From contig NZ_KQ033919.1 in the NCBI RefSeq assembly GCF_000969825.1, positions 643,958 to 707,957 of the forward strand: a DNA stretch of 64,000 nucleotides, written 5' to 3'. Below the pieces are notes generated by a model. It had not been told where the DNA came from and made no database searches. It was given only the letters and a program-made list of their open reading frames with translations. Made by a program: the position numbers and the translations under genes. Positions 27,677 to 38,034 of this stretch are shown in pieces. This DNA comes from Parabacteroides gordonii MS-1 = DSM 23371. GTDB lineage: Bacteria > Bacteroidota > Bacteroidia > Bacteroidales > Tannerellaceae. The first letter of the stretch is position 1; every line of letters starts with the position of its first letter.

Positions 27677-29023
27677 ATGGGAAAAGTATTGATTATTGAC
27701 GACGAGAAACAAATATTAAATTTACTGTCACGTATTATCGGATTGGAAGGCTATGAGGTCTTTCAGGCTACTTGCTGCAAAGCCGGATTGAAACAACTGG
27801 AGCAAGTAAGTCCGGAAGTCGTGCTGTGCGATGTTCGCCTGCCGGATGGAAGTGGCGTGGAGTTGGTCGCTGAACTCAAGAAACTGCGTCCGCTTTCAGA
27901 AGTGATCTTACTTACCGCACACGGGAATATCCCCGATGGCGTTCAAGCTATAAAGAACGGAGCTTTCGATTATATAACCAAGGGGGACGATAATAATAAA
28001 ATCCTTCCGTTAATTGCAAAAGCAACAGAAAAAGCAACGGCGGCTTATAACCAGTTCAAAGCATCAAAGTCACCGGTAGGGCAACAATACTCTTTTCATA
28101 CGATTGTAGGGAAGTCTCCGGCTATCCAGGACGCGATGGCGTTGGCACGCAAAGTCGCTCAGACGGATGTTCCGGTTTTGCTGACAGGTGAGACAGGAAC
28201 GGGAAAGGAAGTCTTTGCACAATCCATCCATCAGGATAGCAGCCGGCAAGGAAAAGCTTTCGTTGCGATCAACTGTTCTTCTTTTAGCCGCGACTTGTTG
28301 GAAAGTGAAATGTTCGGTCATAAGGCAGGAGCCTTTACCGGTGCCCTGAAAGAAACAAAAGGTTTATTTGAAGAGGCGAACAATGGTACGATCTTCCTGG
28401 ACGAGATTGGCGAAATGGCTTTCGACTTACAGGCAAAACTGCTTCGTATACTTGAAACGGGAGAGTTCATCAAGATAGGCGATACCCGTCCTATCAAAGT
28501 AAATGTGCGTATCATTGCAGCAACAAACCGTGATCTGTCGAAGGAAATAGCCGAAGGACATTTCCGTGAAGATTTATTCTACCGCTTGTCGGTGTTTCAA
28601 ATCCACCTGCCGCCGCTACGCGAACGCATCGAAGATATTCCGCTTCACATAAAGTCTTTTGTAGACTCTCTGTCTGCCAAGATGGGTAAGATTATTCAAA
28701 CTATTTCACCTGAATATATCAATATCCTGAAACAACATGTTTGGAAAGGAAACGTGCGTGAGCTCCGCAATGTTGTTGAACGCAGCCTGATCATAGCCGA
28801 TGGCAATACGCTCACTCCGGAGTCGCTCCCGTTGAACTTGCAGCATCCTGAAATGGCAAATTCCGGTTCCTATTCCGGCTTCGACTTGAGCGGAGTTGAA
28901 AAAATGCATATCCAGAAGGTACTGAAATACACGAACGGCAATAAGACCGAGACATCCCGTTTGCTGGGTATCGGCCTGACTACGTTGTATCGAAAGATAG
29001 AAGAGTATAAATTGCAGTTATAG
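27677..29023 (+). CDS. sigma-54-dependent response regulator (NtrC family)
   Basis: 448 aa. The receiver domain has DD at 8-9, phosphorylated D52 and K102. The AAA+ domain has Walker A GETGTGKE (171-178), the sigma-54-contacting GAFTGA loop (218-223), Walker B TIFLDEIGEM and arginine fingers. The Fis-type HTH at the end reads NKTETSRLLGIGLTTLYRKIEEY. Complete and therefore able to activate sigma-54 promoters when phosphorylated. No kinase is adjacent; the next gene is a self-contained HTCS. The histidine kinase of the kdp operon lacks a response regulator, and a candidate sigma-54 box precedes that operon, so the two may be partners. Confidence 0.93.
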   Translation: MGKVLIIDDEKQILNLLSRIIGLEGYEVFQATCCKAGLKQLEQVSPEVVLCDVRLPDGSGVELVAELKKLRPLSEVILLTAHGNIPDGVQAIKNGAFDYITKGDDNNKILPLIAKATEKATAAYNQFKASKSPVGQQYSFHTIVGKSPAIQDAMALARKVAQTDVPVLLTGETGTGKEVFAQSIHQDSSRQGKAFVAINCSSFSRDLLESEMFGHKAGAFTGALKETKGLFEEANNGTIFLDEIGEMAFDLQAKLLRILETGEFIKIGDTRPIKVNVRIIAATNRDLSKEIAEGHFREDLFYRLSVFQIHLPPLRERIEDIPLHIKSFVDSLSAKMGKIIQTISPEYINILKQHVWKGNVRELRNVVERSLIIADGNTLTPESLPLNLQHPEMANSGSYSGFDLSGVEKMHIQKVLKYTNGNKTETSRLLGIGLTTLYRKIEEYKLQL

Positions 29024-29079
29024 CAATATGCTTCAGCTACAGTTTATTGTTTTGAACCATTTAATACCAGTATGATATC

Positions 29080-32000
29080 ATGAAAAGACCTTGGGTTTTT
29101 AATCTTGTTTTTTATCTGTATTTCCTGTGTGTGTTCACTCTTCACGCACAGAGTAATATTCATTATTACTTTAAAACACTGGATATAAAAGACGGTCTCT
29201 CTCAAAATACCGTGAATACTATTTTGCAGGATAAACAAGGCTTTATGTGGTTCGGAACCAAGGACGGATTAAACCGTTTCGATGGACTATCTTTTCGTAT
29301 TTTCAAAAAAGAAGAAACAGATTTAGGTAATAACTTTATAACGGCTCTCTATGAAGATAAAGCAGGTAAAATCTGGGTTGGCACTGATGCCGGCGCATTT
29401 ATATACGACCCTGTATTAGAAACTTTTACCCGTTTTGATGTGGTTAGCAATACAGGGAGTGTGATTGAACGAGCTGTCACTATGATTGGGGAGGATGAGA
29501 ATAATGATATATGGATATCCGTAGATTATCAGGGATTGTTCCATTATCGCCTTCAGGATAAACAACTGACTAATTATTTAGATAGAGATGAACATGGAAA
29601 CAAATTAGCCAATGTAACCCGTTTTTGGTTTAATGGAAATACTTGCTGGTTTAGTCTATACGATGATAATCTATACTATACAGAAGATAACTTTAAGACC
29701 AAGCCTGTTTCTTTTAAAGATGTTGATGGCAATGAACCGTTTAAAGATGATATAATAAATACCCGGATTATAGGCTCCCACAATTGTATGTATATCGGTT
29801 CTTCCAATGGATTGACAGAAGTCAATATGACAACGCGTAAAGTTCGCCGGCTGTTGAATTATTATGTCCGTGATCTTCAGTTTAAATCAGATAAGGAACT
29901 ATGGGTAGGAACAGAGTCTGGTTTATATATTTATGATTTGAGTAAAGAAAGTCATATTCATTTGACGCAGTCAAATGAATATGATCCCTATGCATTATCT
30001 GATAATGCAATTTATTCTTTGTATCGCGATAAAGAAGGAGGTATGTGGATTGGCTCTTATTTTGGAGGGGTGAATTATTATCCACGGCAATGGACTTATT
30101 TCGAAAAGTTTTATCCACGAGAAAATATTGAAAACTTTGGACGTCGTGTTCGTGAATTTTGTGAAAGCAATGATGGTACTTTATGGATCGGAACGGAAGA
30201 TAAAGGTTTGTTTCATTTTGATCCCACAACAGGAGAGATAAAACGATTTCAACATCCGTTAATTTATCATAATGTACATGGTTTGTGCCTGGACAATAAT
30301 TATTTGTGGGTCGGGACTTTTTCCGGAGGTTTAGTACGTATAGACTTATCCACAAAACAACTTAAACATTATCAGAAAGGTCTTGACGCTAACTCTCTGG
30401 ATGCGAACAATATTTTTTCCATATACAAAACTACGACCGGAGATTTATGGATCGGTACTACATCAGGGTTATTAAAATATAATCGTGCTACAGATGATTT
30501 TACACGTATCCCGGAACTGACCAATATGTTTGTTTATAACATATTGGAAGACTTTAATGGTAATTTATGGTTAGCCACTTACTCAAATGGTGTGTTTCGC
30601 TATGATATCAATAGTAAAGAATGGAAGAACTTCGTTTACCAGCATAATGACTCAACTTCTTTACCATATGATAAGGTTATTAGTATTTATGAAGATAGCC
30701 AGAAGCGTTTATGGTTTATGACTCAAGGGGCAGGTTTTTGTCGTTTCAATCCTCAAACAGAAGATTTTACCCGTTATGATATCTCAAAAGGCTTTCCTTG
30801 TAATATTATTTATAAGATGTTGGAAGACAACCAAGGGAATTTCTGGTTAACAACAAACAACGGGTTGGTCTGTTTCAATCCGGACACTAATTATAAGCGG
30901 GTGTATACTACGGCTAATGGGTTACTCAGCAATCAGTTCAATTATCAATCGGGCTATAAAGACAAGAGAGGACATCTTTATTTTGGCAGTATAAACGGTT
31001 TTATAACATTTGATCCGGCAACATTTGTTGAAAATAGATTTATTCCTCCCGTAGTCATTACGGATTTCTTTTTATTTAATAAACGACTTCCTGTTAACAG
31101 GGATAATTCTCCATTAAAGAAAAGTATCACTTGTTCGGAAGAAATAGAGTTGGATGCTGATCAAAATTCTTTTTCTTTTCATACGGCCGCATTAAGCTAT
31201 CAGGCTCCTGAAATGAATCAGCTGATTTATAAACTGGAAGGGTTTGATCAGGAATGGTATACTGTGGGACGAAATGCTTTGATTAATTATTCAAATTTAC
31301 CTTATGGAACTTATCTGTTCCGTTTGAAAGGTTCAAATAGTGACGGTAAGTGGAATGAAATTGAGCGTACTTTGAAGATTCATATATGCCCTCCTTTTTA
31401 TTTGTCTACCTGGGCCTATATATTGTATTTCTTATTGCTTATAATTTCCATAGTTGGGGTTATTTATTATTTCAGAAAGAGAAACAGACAAAAGCATCAA
31501 CAAGCGATGGAAAAGTTTGAGCGGGAAAAAGAACGTGAATTGTACACTGCTAAAATCGACTTTTTCACAAATGTGGCACACGAGATCCGAACTCCGTTGA
31601 CATTGATAAAAAGCCCACTTGAAAATGTACTGGTTTCTCAAAACGTACCGGGGGAAATACGTGATGATCTTGAAATTATGGATCTGAATACTAACCGTCT
31701 GTTAGATCTGGTCAACCAGTTGCTCGATTTCAGGAAAACAGAGACTCAAAAATTTAAGCTGAACTTTGTCAATTGTGATATTGCGGAATCTTTACAACAA
31801 ATATATACACGTTTTACCCCTTTAGCCCGTCAAAAAGGATTGGAGTTCACAATTGATTATCCTAAACAATTGTACGCCTCGGTAGATCGCGAAGGTCTGA
31901 CAAAGATAGTAAGCAACTTGTTTTCAAACGCTATAAAATACTCTGAGACCTATATTCATGTGAAGTTATTGCATAATACTATAGATGAAACCTTTGTATT

Positions 32001-33048
32001 GTCTGTTTGTAATGATGGCAATGTTATACCATTGGATATGCGGGAAAAGGTTTTTGAACCGTTTATTCAATATAAAGATGGTATGTCGAATATGGTATCA
32101 GGAACAGGTATTGGGTTGGCCCTAGCCCGTTCATTAGCAGAACTTCATGATGGAACATTATCAATGGATGATTCGGTAGAGCATAATTGCTTCCTTTTAA
32201 CTTTACCCCTTAATCAGGAACATACAATCGCAGTAATGAAAAATGATCGGGAAACTCAGAATATTTTAAAAGAAGAGCCACAAACAATTCAGAAACAGAA
32301 TCGCCATACCGTATTGATCGTGGAAGACAATCCGGAAATGTTATCGTTTGTAGTAAAACAATTATCTCCGGTTTATTTGGTCTTAACGGCTACAAATGGA
32401 GTAGAAGCTTTGAATGTGCTTGAAAATCACACGGTAAATCTAGTGATTTCGGATATAATGATGCCGGAAATGGACGGGTTAGAGTTGTGCGACCATATTA
32501 AGTCTGATCTGAATTACAGCCACATACCGATTATTTTATTGACAGCAAAGACTACTATGCAATCAAAAATTGATGGTTTAAAATCCGGTGCAGATGCTTA
32601 TGTAGACAAACCTTTCTCAGTTGAATATCTGAAAGTGGCTATAGCAAACCTTCTTAGGAATCGTGAGAAATTGCATGCAGCCTTTGCACATTCTCCATTT
32701 GTTCAAACAAATACAATGGCTATGACAAAAGCAGATGAAACATTTCTGAAAACACTGAATGATGTTACTATGAACAATATGCAAAATCCTGATTTCAGTT
32801 TGGACGATATGGCAGGTTTGTTAAATATGAGTCGGTCAAGTTTGAATCGCAAAATAAAAGGCTTATTAGATATGACTCCGAACGACTACATTCGTTTGGA
32901 GCGATTAAAGAAAGCAGCACAATTATTAAAAGAAGGAGAATGTAAAGTAAATGAAATTTGCTATATGGTAGGCTTCAATACTCCATCCTATTTTACCAAA
33001 TGTTTCCAAAAACAATTTGGTATCTTACCTAAGGATTTTGTGAAATAA
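29080..33048 (+). CDS. hybrid two-component sensor/regulator (HTCS) of the polysaccharide locus
   Basis: 1322 aa. A signal peptide is followed by two seven-bladed propellers of Reg_prop repeats (GLSQNTVNTILQDKQGFMWFGT and about a dozen relatives) and a Y_Y_Y domain (about 690-765). A membrane helix lies at about 775-795. HisKA has H834 in AHEIRTP, then a HATPase, a receiver with D1125 (ISDIMMPEMDG) and a C-terminal AraC HTH (about 1220-1322). It senses a glycan fragment in the periplasm and activates the SusC/SusD operon that follows on the same strand. All catalytic residues are intact. It is AT-rich compared with the glycosidase genes downstream. Confidence 0.96.
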   Translation: MKRPWVFNLVFYLYFLCVFTLHAQSNIHYYFKTLDIKDGLSQNTVNTILQDKQGFMWFGTKDGLNRFDGLSFRIFKKEETDLGNNFITALYEDKAGKIWVGTDAGAFIYDPVLETFTRFDVVSNTGSVIERAVTMIGEDENNDIWISVDYQGLFHYRLQDKQLTNYLDRDEHGNKLANVTRFWFNGNTCWFSLYDDNLYYTEDNFKTKPVSFKDVDGNEPFKDDIINTRIIGSHNCMYIGSSNGLTEVNMTTRKVRRLLNYYVRDLQFKSDKELWVGTESGLYIYDLSKESHIHLTQSNEYDPYALSDNAIYSLYRDKEGGMWIGSYFGGVNYYPRQWTYFEKFYPRENIENFGRRVREFCESNDGTLWIGTEDKGLFHFDPTTGEIKRFQHPLIYHNVHGLCLDNNYLWVGTFSGGLVRIDLSTKQLKHYQKGLDANSLDANNIFSIYKTTTGDLWIGTTSGLLKYNRATDDFTRIPELTNMFVYNILEDFNGNLWLATYSNGVFRYDINSKEWKNFVYQHNDSTSLPYDKVISIYEDSQKRLWFMTQGAGFCRFNPQTEDFTRYDISKGFPCNIIYKMLEDNQGNFWLTTNNGLVCFNPDTNYKRVYTTANGLLSNQFNYQSGYKDKRGHLYFGSINGFITFDPATFVENRFIPPVVITDFFLFNKRLPVNRDNSPLKKSITCSEEIELDADQNSFSFHTAALSYQAPEMNQLIYKLEGFDQEWYTVGRNALINYSNLPYGTYLFRLKGSNSDGKWNEIERTLKIHICPPFYLSTWAYILYFLLLIISIVGVIYYFRKRNRQKHQQAMEKFEREKERELYTAKIDFFTNVAHEIRTPLTLIKSPLENVLVSQNVPGEIRDDLEIMDLNTNRLLDLVNQLLDFRKTETQKFKLNFVNCDIAESLQQIYTRFTPLARQKGLEFTIDYPKQLYASVDREGLTKIVSNLFSNAIKYSETYIHVKLLHNTIDETFVLSVCNDGNVIPLDMREKVFEPFIQYKDGMSNMVSGTGIGLALARSLAELHDGTLSMDDSVEHNCFLLTLPLNQEHTIAVMKNDRETQNILKEEPQTIQKQNRHTVLIVEDNPEMLSFVVKQLSPVYLVLTATNGVEALNVLENHTVNLVISDIMMPEMDGLELCDHIKSDLNYSHIPIILLTAKTTMQSKIDGLKSGADAYVDKPFSVEYLKVAIANLLRNREKLHAAFAHSPFVQTNTMAMTKADETFLKTLNDVTMNNMQNPDFSLDDMAGLLNMSRSSLNRKIKGLLDMTPNDYIRLERLKKAAQLLKEGECKVNEICYMVGFNTPSYFTKCFQKQFGILPKDFVK

Positions 33049-33081
33049 GACGATCTGATCATAAAATAGAACAATAGGGTC

Positions 33082-33116
33082 AAACGCCTTCAGAGTATAT
33101 TCTGAAGGCGTTTTTT
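33082..33116 (+). terminator. strong terminator after the HTCS gene
   Basis: Perfect 13-bp stem AAACGCCTTCAGA with a 6-base loop, followed by TTTTTT. It separates the constitutive sensor gene from the inducible SusC/SusD operon. Confidence 0.95.
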
Positions 33117-33173
33117 GATTCTATTATTGTATTAATTGGAAAAATAGTTGTAGCTGTTATTGTCATATTGAAA

Positions 33174-33181
33174 TACATTTG
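33174..33181 (+). promoter_or_regulatory. candidate -7 element of the SusC operon
   Basis: TACATTTG fits TAnnTTTG, giving a leader of about 170 bases before susC. There is no -33 TTTG at 19 bp, consistent with dependence on the HTCS activator. Confidence 0.45.
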
Positions 33182-33357
33182 CGACCAAGAGTTCTAAACA
33201 AAAATAAGTAATACCGTGAAAAAAGAAAAGCCTATGACATAAGTATTGTAATCTTTGAATCTTTACATTTCATGTATGTAAAAAACACATACATATTGAT
33301 TAACTGAAAAGGCGGAAGGTCGGCTTTCGCAAAGTTTAAAATCTAATTCTATAAAAA

Positions 33358-36357
33358 ATGATTAAGAAATTATTAGTTCTGTTTTTTACTGTATTTACGG
33401 CAACAGCATTTGCCCAGAATGTAACTATTTCCGGTACAGTAGTGGATGCAGAAAAAATGCCGTTGATCGGTGTTAATGTTTTAATAAAAGGGACAACTGT
33501 CGGTACGACAACTGATTTTGATGGAAAGTTCTCTCTCTCGGGAGAAAGTGGTAATACATTAGTTTTCTCATATATAGGTATGACTTCTCAAGAGATGACG
33601 TATAAAGGAAACCCATTGTATGTAGTGATGGTGGATGACTCCAAAGCATTGGAAGAGATAGTCGTGATTGGTTATCAGACTGTGAAAAAGTCAGATTTAA
33701 CAGGTGCGGTAGCTGTTGTAGACACAAAAGAAATGAAAAAAAGTGCTGCCGGAACAATCGCAAATCAGTTGCAAGGGCTGGCTACAGGTGTAAACGTCCG
33801 TAGTACCGGTAAAGCAGGTGAAGATGCTTCGATCGAAATTCGAGGCGTCGGCTCATTAAGTGACAATACCCCATTATGGGTAGTAGACGGAATGATCACT
33901 TCGCCGGGTGTGGATTTTAACCCTTCAGATATAGAATCTATTCAAATATTGAAAGATGCTTCGGCAGCAGCAATTTATGGTTCGCGTGCAGCAAACGGAG
34001 TGATCATTATCACAACAAAAAAGGGTACTAAAGGCCCGATGAAAGTGGGTCTCAGTGTAAAGGAAACATTGGAATGGAGTCCGCGCTATAATTTAATGAA
34101 TGCAGCCGAATATAGGAAGTATAATGATATTGCCTATAATGAAGCAATAAAAGATGGCATTGCCAGTATTACAACAACACAACAGCATTCTGAATTTGAT
34201 ACAGACTGGCAAGATGAAGTATTTAAGACTGCTTTAGTACAAGATTATAATGTATCGCTTTCCGGTGGTGGAGATTCAGGTAATTATTTTGTATCTGCCG
34301 GTTATTATAATAATGACGGTGTTTCTTATGGCAATAATTTCGACAGATACAGCTTCCGTGTCAATACACAGGGTAAAAGAGGCATGTTCTCTTTTGGCGA
34401 AAATCTGGCTTATTCATTAATAAACAAAGACCCTCTACAGACAAACCCATATAATGATGTGGTTCGTATGATGCCGACAATTCCTGTATATGATGCTAAC
34501 AACCCGGGAGGATATGGTTATGGAGATGCAGCAAAATATAATACTTTTGGAACAAATCCGATAGCCCGTGAAAATCTGGAGAAGATGAAAGAAAGACAAA
34601 ATCGTTTAAATGGTTCTGTTTGGTTGGAATTTAAACCGTTTGATTTTCTATCTTATAAATTCAATGGTGGTATAGATTTATATTTTTATGAAAAATCATG
34701 GTTTAGGGGAGAAGGTAACTGGACTCAGAACCAGGAACACCGTGATCCGGAAAGTCAGAAGCAACGTGATAATACCTATAATATGTTGGTGGAGCATACG
34801 CTGAACTTTAATAAAGATATCAAGAAACATCATATTGATGCCGTGGTAGGTACTACCTATCAAAAAAACGAATGGGAAGGCTTATGGGCATCTCGTTTGA
34901 ACTTTCCACAGTTAGGTACCGATGATTATTTGACAGTACTTAATGCCGGTCAAAGCAACCAGCAAAATACTAACAGTATCAAGAAAAGTGCAATGATCTC
35001 TTATTTAGGCCGCGTCAATTATGTATACGATAATAAATACTATGTAACGGGCACATTCCGCCGTGATGGAACATCCCGTTTATCGAAAGAAAACCGTTGG
35101 GGTAACTTCCCGTCTGTTTCTGCCGCCTGGAGAATTTCAAAAGAAAACTTTTTTAATATTTCCTGGATCAATGATTTAAAGATCAGAGGAAACTGGGGAC
35201 GTCTAGGTAATTCATCTATTGGTGAATGGGATTATTTAGGAACGATCAATCAAAGTATTGTAACCTTGTTGGGAGGAACTATTGTTCCGGGAGCTGCACA
35301 AGTTAAAATCGTAAATAACAACTTGGTATGGGAAACTAAAGAAACAATGAATTACGGTTTTGATGCCGCTTTCTTAGATCAACGATTAAGTTTGAGTGCT
35401 GAATATTATGTGGCTAAAACCCATGATGTATTAACCGATATGCCAATTGCTTTGTCTACAGGTAATCAGGGAGGAGCTCCGAAAGCTAATGCAGCAAGTT
35501 TAAAAAATCAGGGATTTGAAATGACTGTCGGTTGGAGAGATCAGGTAAAAGATTTCAAATATAATGTAAATATGAATATAACAACCTTAAGCAATAAAGT
35601 CATAGATCTGGGATATGGAAAAGATGTCTATTACTCAGGTCAGGCTAAAAGCGAAATCGGCCAGTCTTTATCTATGTTCTATTTATATAAAACAGATGGC
35701 ATCTTTAAAACCCAGGAACAGATTAACAATTATGTGAATTCAAAGGGTGAACCGATCATGATCAACGGCAAACGTCCTCAATTAGGTGATGTTAAATATA
35801 TTGATACCGATGATAATGCCAATATCACTGCGGATGACCGTCAAATATGTGGAAGTCCATGGGCTAAAATGCAACTCTCACTCATGCTGAATGCCGAATG
35901 GAAGAATTTTGATTTTGGAATGATGTGGTATGGACAATTCGGAAACAAGATTTACAATGTTACGAAATGGCAGGGACGTTTGTTCTCCGATAACTCGAAC
36001 TACATTCGTTACGACAAAGGGGAAGAACCTTATCAGGTAAATCAAGATTCAAATACACCTCGTATCATATATGGCGACCAGCGTAATTCGATGGATAGTG
36101 ATCGTTTCCTTGAAAATGGTTCATTCTTCAGAATGAAAAATATTTCATTGGGATATAGTCTGCCGAAAGAGTTAGTGAACAACTTTGGTATAGATAAACT
36201 TCGCTTATATGTAGCAGGGAACAACCTGATTACTTTTACAAAATATAGCGGTTTGGATCCTGATTTTGTGAATAAGGATGTATGGAATAGAGGAACAGAC
36301 AGTTTTGCATTCCCTAACACCCGTTCTGTAATGTTTGGATTGGATTTAACCTTTTAA
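33358..36357 (+). CDS. SusC/RagA-family TonB-linked outer-membrane transporter
   Basis: 999 aa. A signal peptide (about 1-19) is followed by a carboxypeptidase-D-like regulatory domain (VTISGTVVDAEKMPLIGVNVLIKG). A plug domain follows, with the SusC signature GTIANQLQGLATGVNVRSTGKAG and SAAAIYGSRAANGVIIITTKKG. A 22-strand barrel ends in VMFGLDLTF. It imports oligosaccharides with the energy of the TonB system, together with the SusD protein encoded 19 bp downstream. Full length. Confidence 0.97.
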   Translation: MIKKLLVLFFTVFTATAFAQNVTISGTVVDAEKMPLIGVNVLIKGTTVGTTTDFDGKFSLSGESGNTLVFSYIGMTSQEMTYKGNPLYVVMVDDSKALEEIVVIGYQTVKKSDLTGAVAVVDTKEMKKSAAGTIANQLQGLATGVNVRSTGKAGEDASIEIRGVGSLSDNTPLWVVDGMITSPGVDFNPSDIESIQILKDASAAAIYGSRAANGVIIITTKKGTKGPMKVGLSVKETLEWSPRYNLMNAAEYRKYNDIAYNEAIKDGIASITTTQQHSEFDTDWQDEVFKTALVQDYNVSLSGGGDSGNYFVSAGYYNNDGVSYGNNFDRYSFRVNTQGKRGMFSFGENLAYSLINKDPLQTNPYNDVVRMMPTIPVYDANNPGGYGYGDAAKYNTFGTNPIARENLEKMKERQNRLNGSVWLEFKPFDFLSYKFNGGIDLYFYEKSWFRGEGNWTQNQEHRDPESQKQRDNTYNMLVEHTLNFNKDIKKHHIDAVVGTTYQKNEWEGLWASRLNFPQLGTDDYLTVLNAGQSNQQNTNSIKKSAMISYLGRVNYVYDNKYYVTGTFRRDGTSRLSKENRWGNFPSVSAAWRISKENFFNISWINDLKIRGNWGRLGNSSIGEWDYLGTINQSIVTLLGGTIVPGAAQVKIVNNNLVWETKETMNYGFDAAFLDQRLSLSAEYYVAKTHDVLTDMPIALSTGNQGGAPKANAASLKNQGFEMTVGWRDQVKDFKYNVNMNITTLSNKVIDLGYGKDVYYSGQAKSEIGQSLSMFYLYKTDGIFKTQEQINNYVNSKGEPIMINGKRPQLGDVKYIDTDDNANITADDRQICGSPWAKMQLSLMLNAEWKNFDFGMMWYGQFGNKIYNVTKWQGRLFSDNSNYIRYDKGEEPYQVNQDSNTPRIIYGDQRNSMDSDRFLENGSFFRMKNISLGYSLPKELVNNFGIDKLRLYVAGNNLITFTKYSGLDPDFVNKDVWNRGTDSFAFPNTRSVMFGLDLTF

Positions 36358-36376
36358 TTTATAATCAAGAGAAGAT

Positions 36377-37948
36377 ATGAAAAAAATATATGAATTATTA
36401 GTTGTTGGCGCTTTATCATTATGTACAGCTTGTAGTGCGGATTTATTGGATATAGATAATCCGAATGAAGCAACTGTCCCAACCTTTTGGAAAACTGCAT
36501 CAGATGCAGAAGCCGGAGTGAAAGCCTGTTATAGTGCACTTTACAAAGAACCAACCTGGATGCGTTGGCTATCGTTTCGTTACGATTTATCTTCCGATGA
36601 AGGATGGAGTTCTTCTCCGTGGATTGAACTCGGCGACTGGACACGTTTTCTGTATACCAATTACAATTTCAATGAAGGGAATAACCAACACTGGGAATTC
36701 TTCTACATGGGAATTTACCGCTGTAACCAGGTTTTACAATATGTTCCTGAAATTGAAATGGATGAAGCCCAGAAGAGTAAAGTATTGGCTCAGGCTTCTT
36801 TTATGAGGGCTTTATGGTATTTTCAGATCAATTTGCTGTGGGAAAAAGGGACATTGATATTAGAACCTGCAAATGCTGATTATGTGCCTTCGGATGCATC
36901 AGAAGAAGAAATCTGGACACAGATAGAAAAAGATTTACTATCTGCTGCAGAAAATCTACCGGAAGCATGGGATGCAGCCAATGTCGGCAGAGCTACAAAA
37001 GGAGCAGCGAAAGCTTTACTGGGTAAAGCTTATATGCAGCAACACAAATTCGACAAGGCCAAAGAACAACTTCAATGGTTGATAGATAAGGAAGGATCTT
37101 TATACGGATTGATCGATAACAGAGAAAATAACTTTACGGATCTGGATGAAAATAATAAAGAAGGTATTTTTGAAATTCAGTTTGACGATCAGAATAAAGG
37201 AGGAACAGGTAATGACGCAAGTATGGCTATGGGATTCCAGCGTACACAATTTTATGCACCGAGTGGCATTGGCTGGGGAGACGGAAAAGCACGCAGATGG
37301 TTGGTGGATGAATTCTTAAAGGAGAAAAGAGCTGATGGTTCGAATGACCTTCGTCTGTATAGCAGCATTTTGTATCACGGCTTCTCACAGGATTTCCCGG
37401 AACAGCCCCGAAAATATTATAAAATAGCGGATGCAGATGATAACACACAATGGGATAACTGGGGACAAAGTAAGGAAGATTGCTATATCCGTAAATATAA
37501 TACTTCTTATTATCGTGAAACGGAAGACTATTTTGCCCGTAACAATTATCGCATCATGCGTTATGCCGACATCCTGTTGAATTATGCAGAATGTATTGTG
37601 GAAACAGGAGGTTCGATTACAGAGGCTGCCGGGTATGTAGATAAAGTCAGAGAACGTGCCGGACTTGTCAAATTAGCAGAAAGCCAGTGGAAAAGTTCTC
37701 TGAATTCAAAAGATACTTTTATGAAACGTCTGCAAATGGAACGTTCGCTGGAACTTTGCTTTGAAGGCTGGCGTTGGGCTGACCTGAAACGTTGGGGACT
37801 TCTGGATACCCAGGCCGGCATTGACGAGTTGAAAAGCCGGGATGCTGATTTTAACAATTTCATTATAGGTAAACATAAACGTATGCCGATCCCGCAAATA
37901 GAAGTGGATAATAGTGAAGGGCAACTGACGCAGAATCCGATGTATTAA
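36377..37948 (+). CDS. SusD/RagB-family glycan-binding lipoprotein
   Basis: 523 aa. The lipoprotein signal ends at LCTAC (cysteine about residue 19), and the mature start LLDIDNPNEATVPTFWKTASDAEAGVKACYSALY is typical of SusD. Tetratricopeptide-like helices and the C-terminal RAGL-type region (VRERAGLVKLAE, ERSLELCFEGWRWADLKRWG) are present. It caps the SusC barrel at the cell surface and holds the glycan. A hairpin follows the stop. Confidence 0.97.
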   Translation: MKKIYELLVVGALSLCTACSADLLDIDNPNEATVPTFWKTASDAEAGVKACYSALYKEPTWMRWLSFRYDLSSDEGWSSSPWIELGDWTRFLYTNYNFNEGNNQHWEFFYMGIYRCNQVLQYVPEIEMDEAQKSKVLAQASFMRALWYFQINLLWEKGTLILEPANADYVPSDASEEEIWTQIEKDLLSAAENLPEAWDAANVGRATKGAAKALLGKAYMQQHKFDKAKEQLQWLIDKEGSLYGLIDNRENNFTDLDENNKEGIFEIQFDDQNKGGTGNDASMAMGFQRTQFYAPSGIGWGDGKARRWLVDEFLKEKRADGSNDLRLYSSILYHGFSQDFPEQPRKYYKIADADDNTQWDNWGQSKEDCYIRKYNTSYYRETEDYFARNNYRIMRYADILLNYAECIVETGGSITEAAGYVDKVRERAGLVKLAESQWKSSLNSKDTFMKRLQMERSLELCFEGWRWADLKRWGLLDTQAGIDELKSRDADFNNFIIGKHKRMPIPQIEVDNSEGQLTQNPMY

Positions 37949-37962
37949 TTTTTTATGTTAAC

Positions 37963-38018
37963 AAAGTATCCTTTATCTTCGTACTCTAATTGTTCGTATG
38001 GAGATTAAAGGATACTTT
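37963..38018 (+). terminator. terminator-like hairpin between susD and the first GH43 gene
   Basis: Perfect 13-bp arms AAAGTATCCTTTA (37963-37975) and TAAAGGATACTTT (38006-38018) around a 30-base loop, followed by TTATAAT. The weak T run suggests partial termination or RNA end protection, which would make susC/susD more abundant than the downstream enzymes. Confidence 0.6.
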
Positions 38019-38034
38019 TATAATAATCTTTGCC

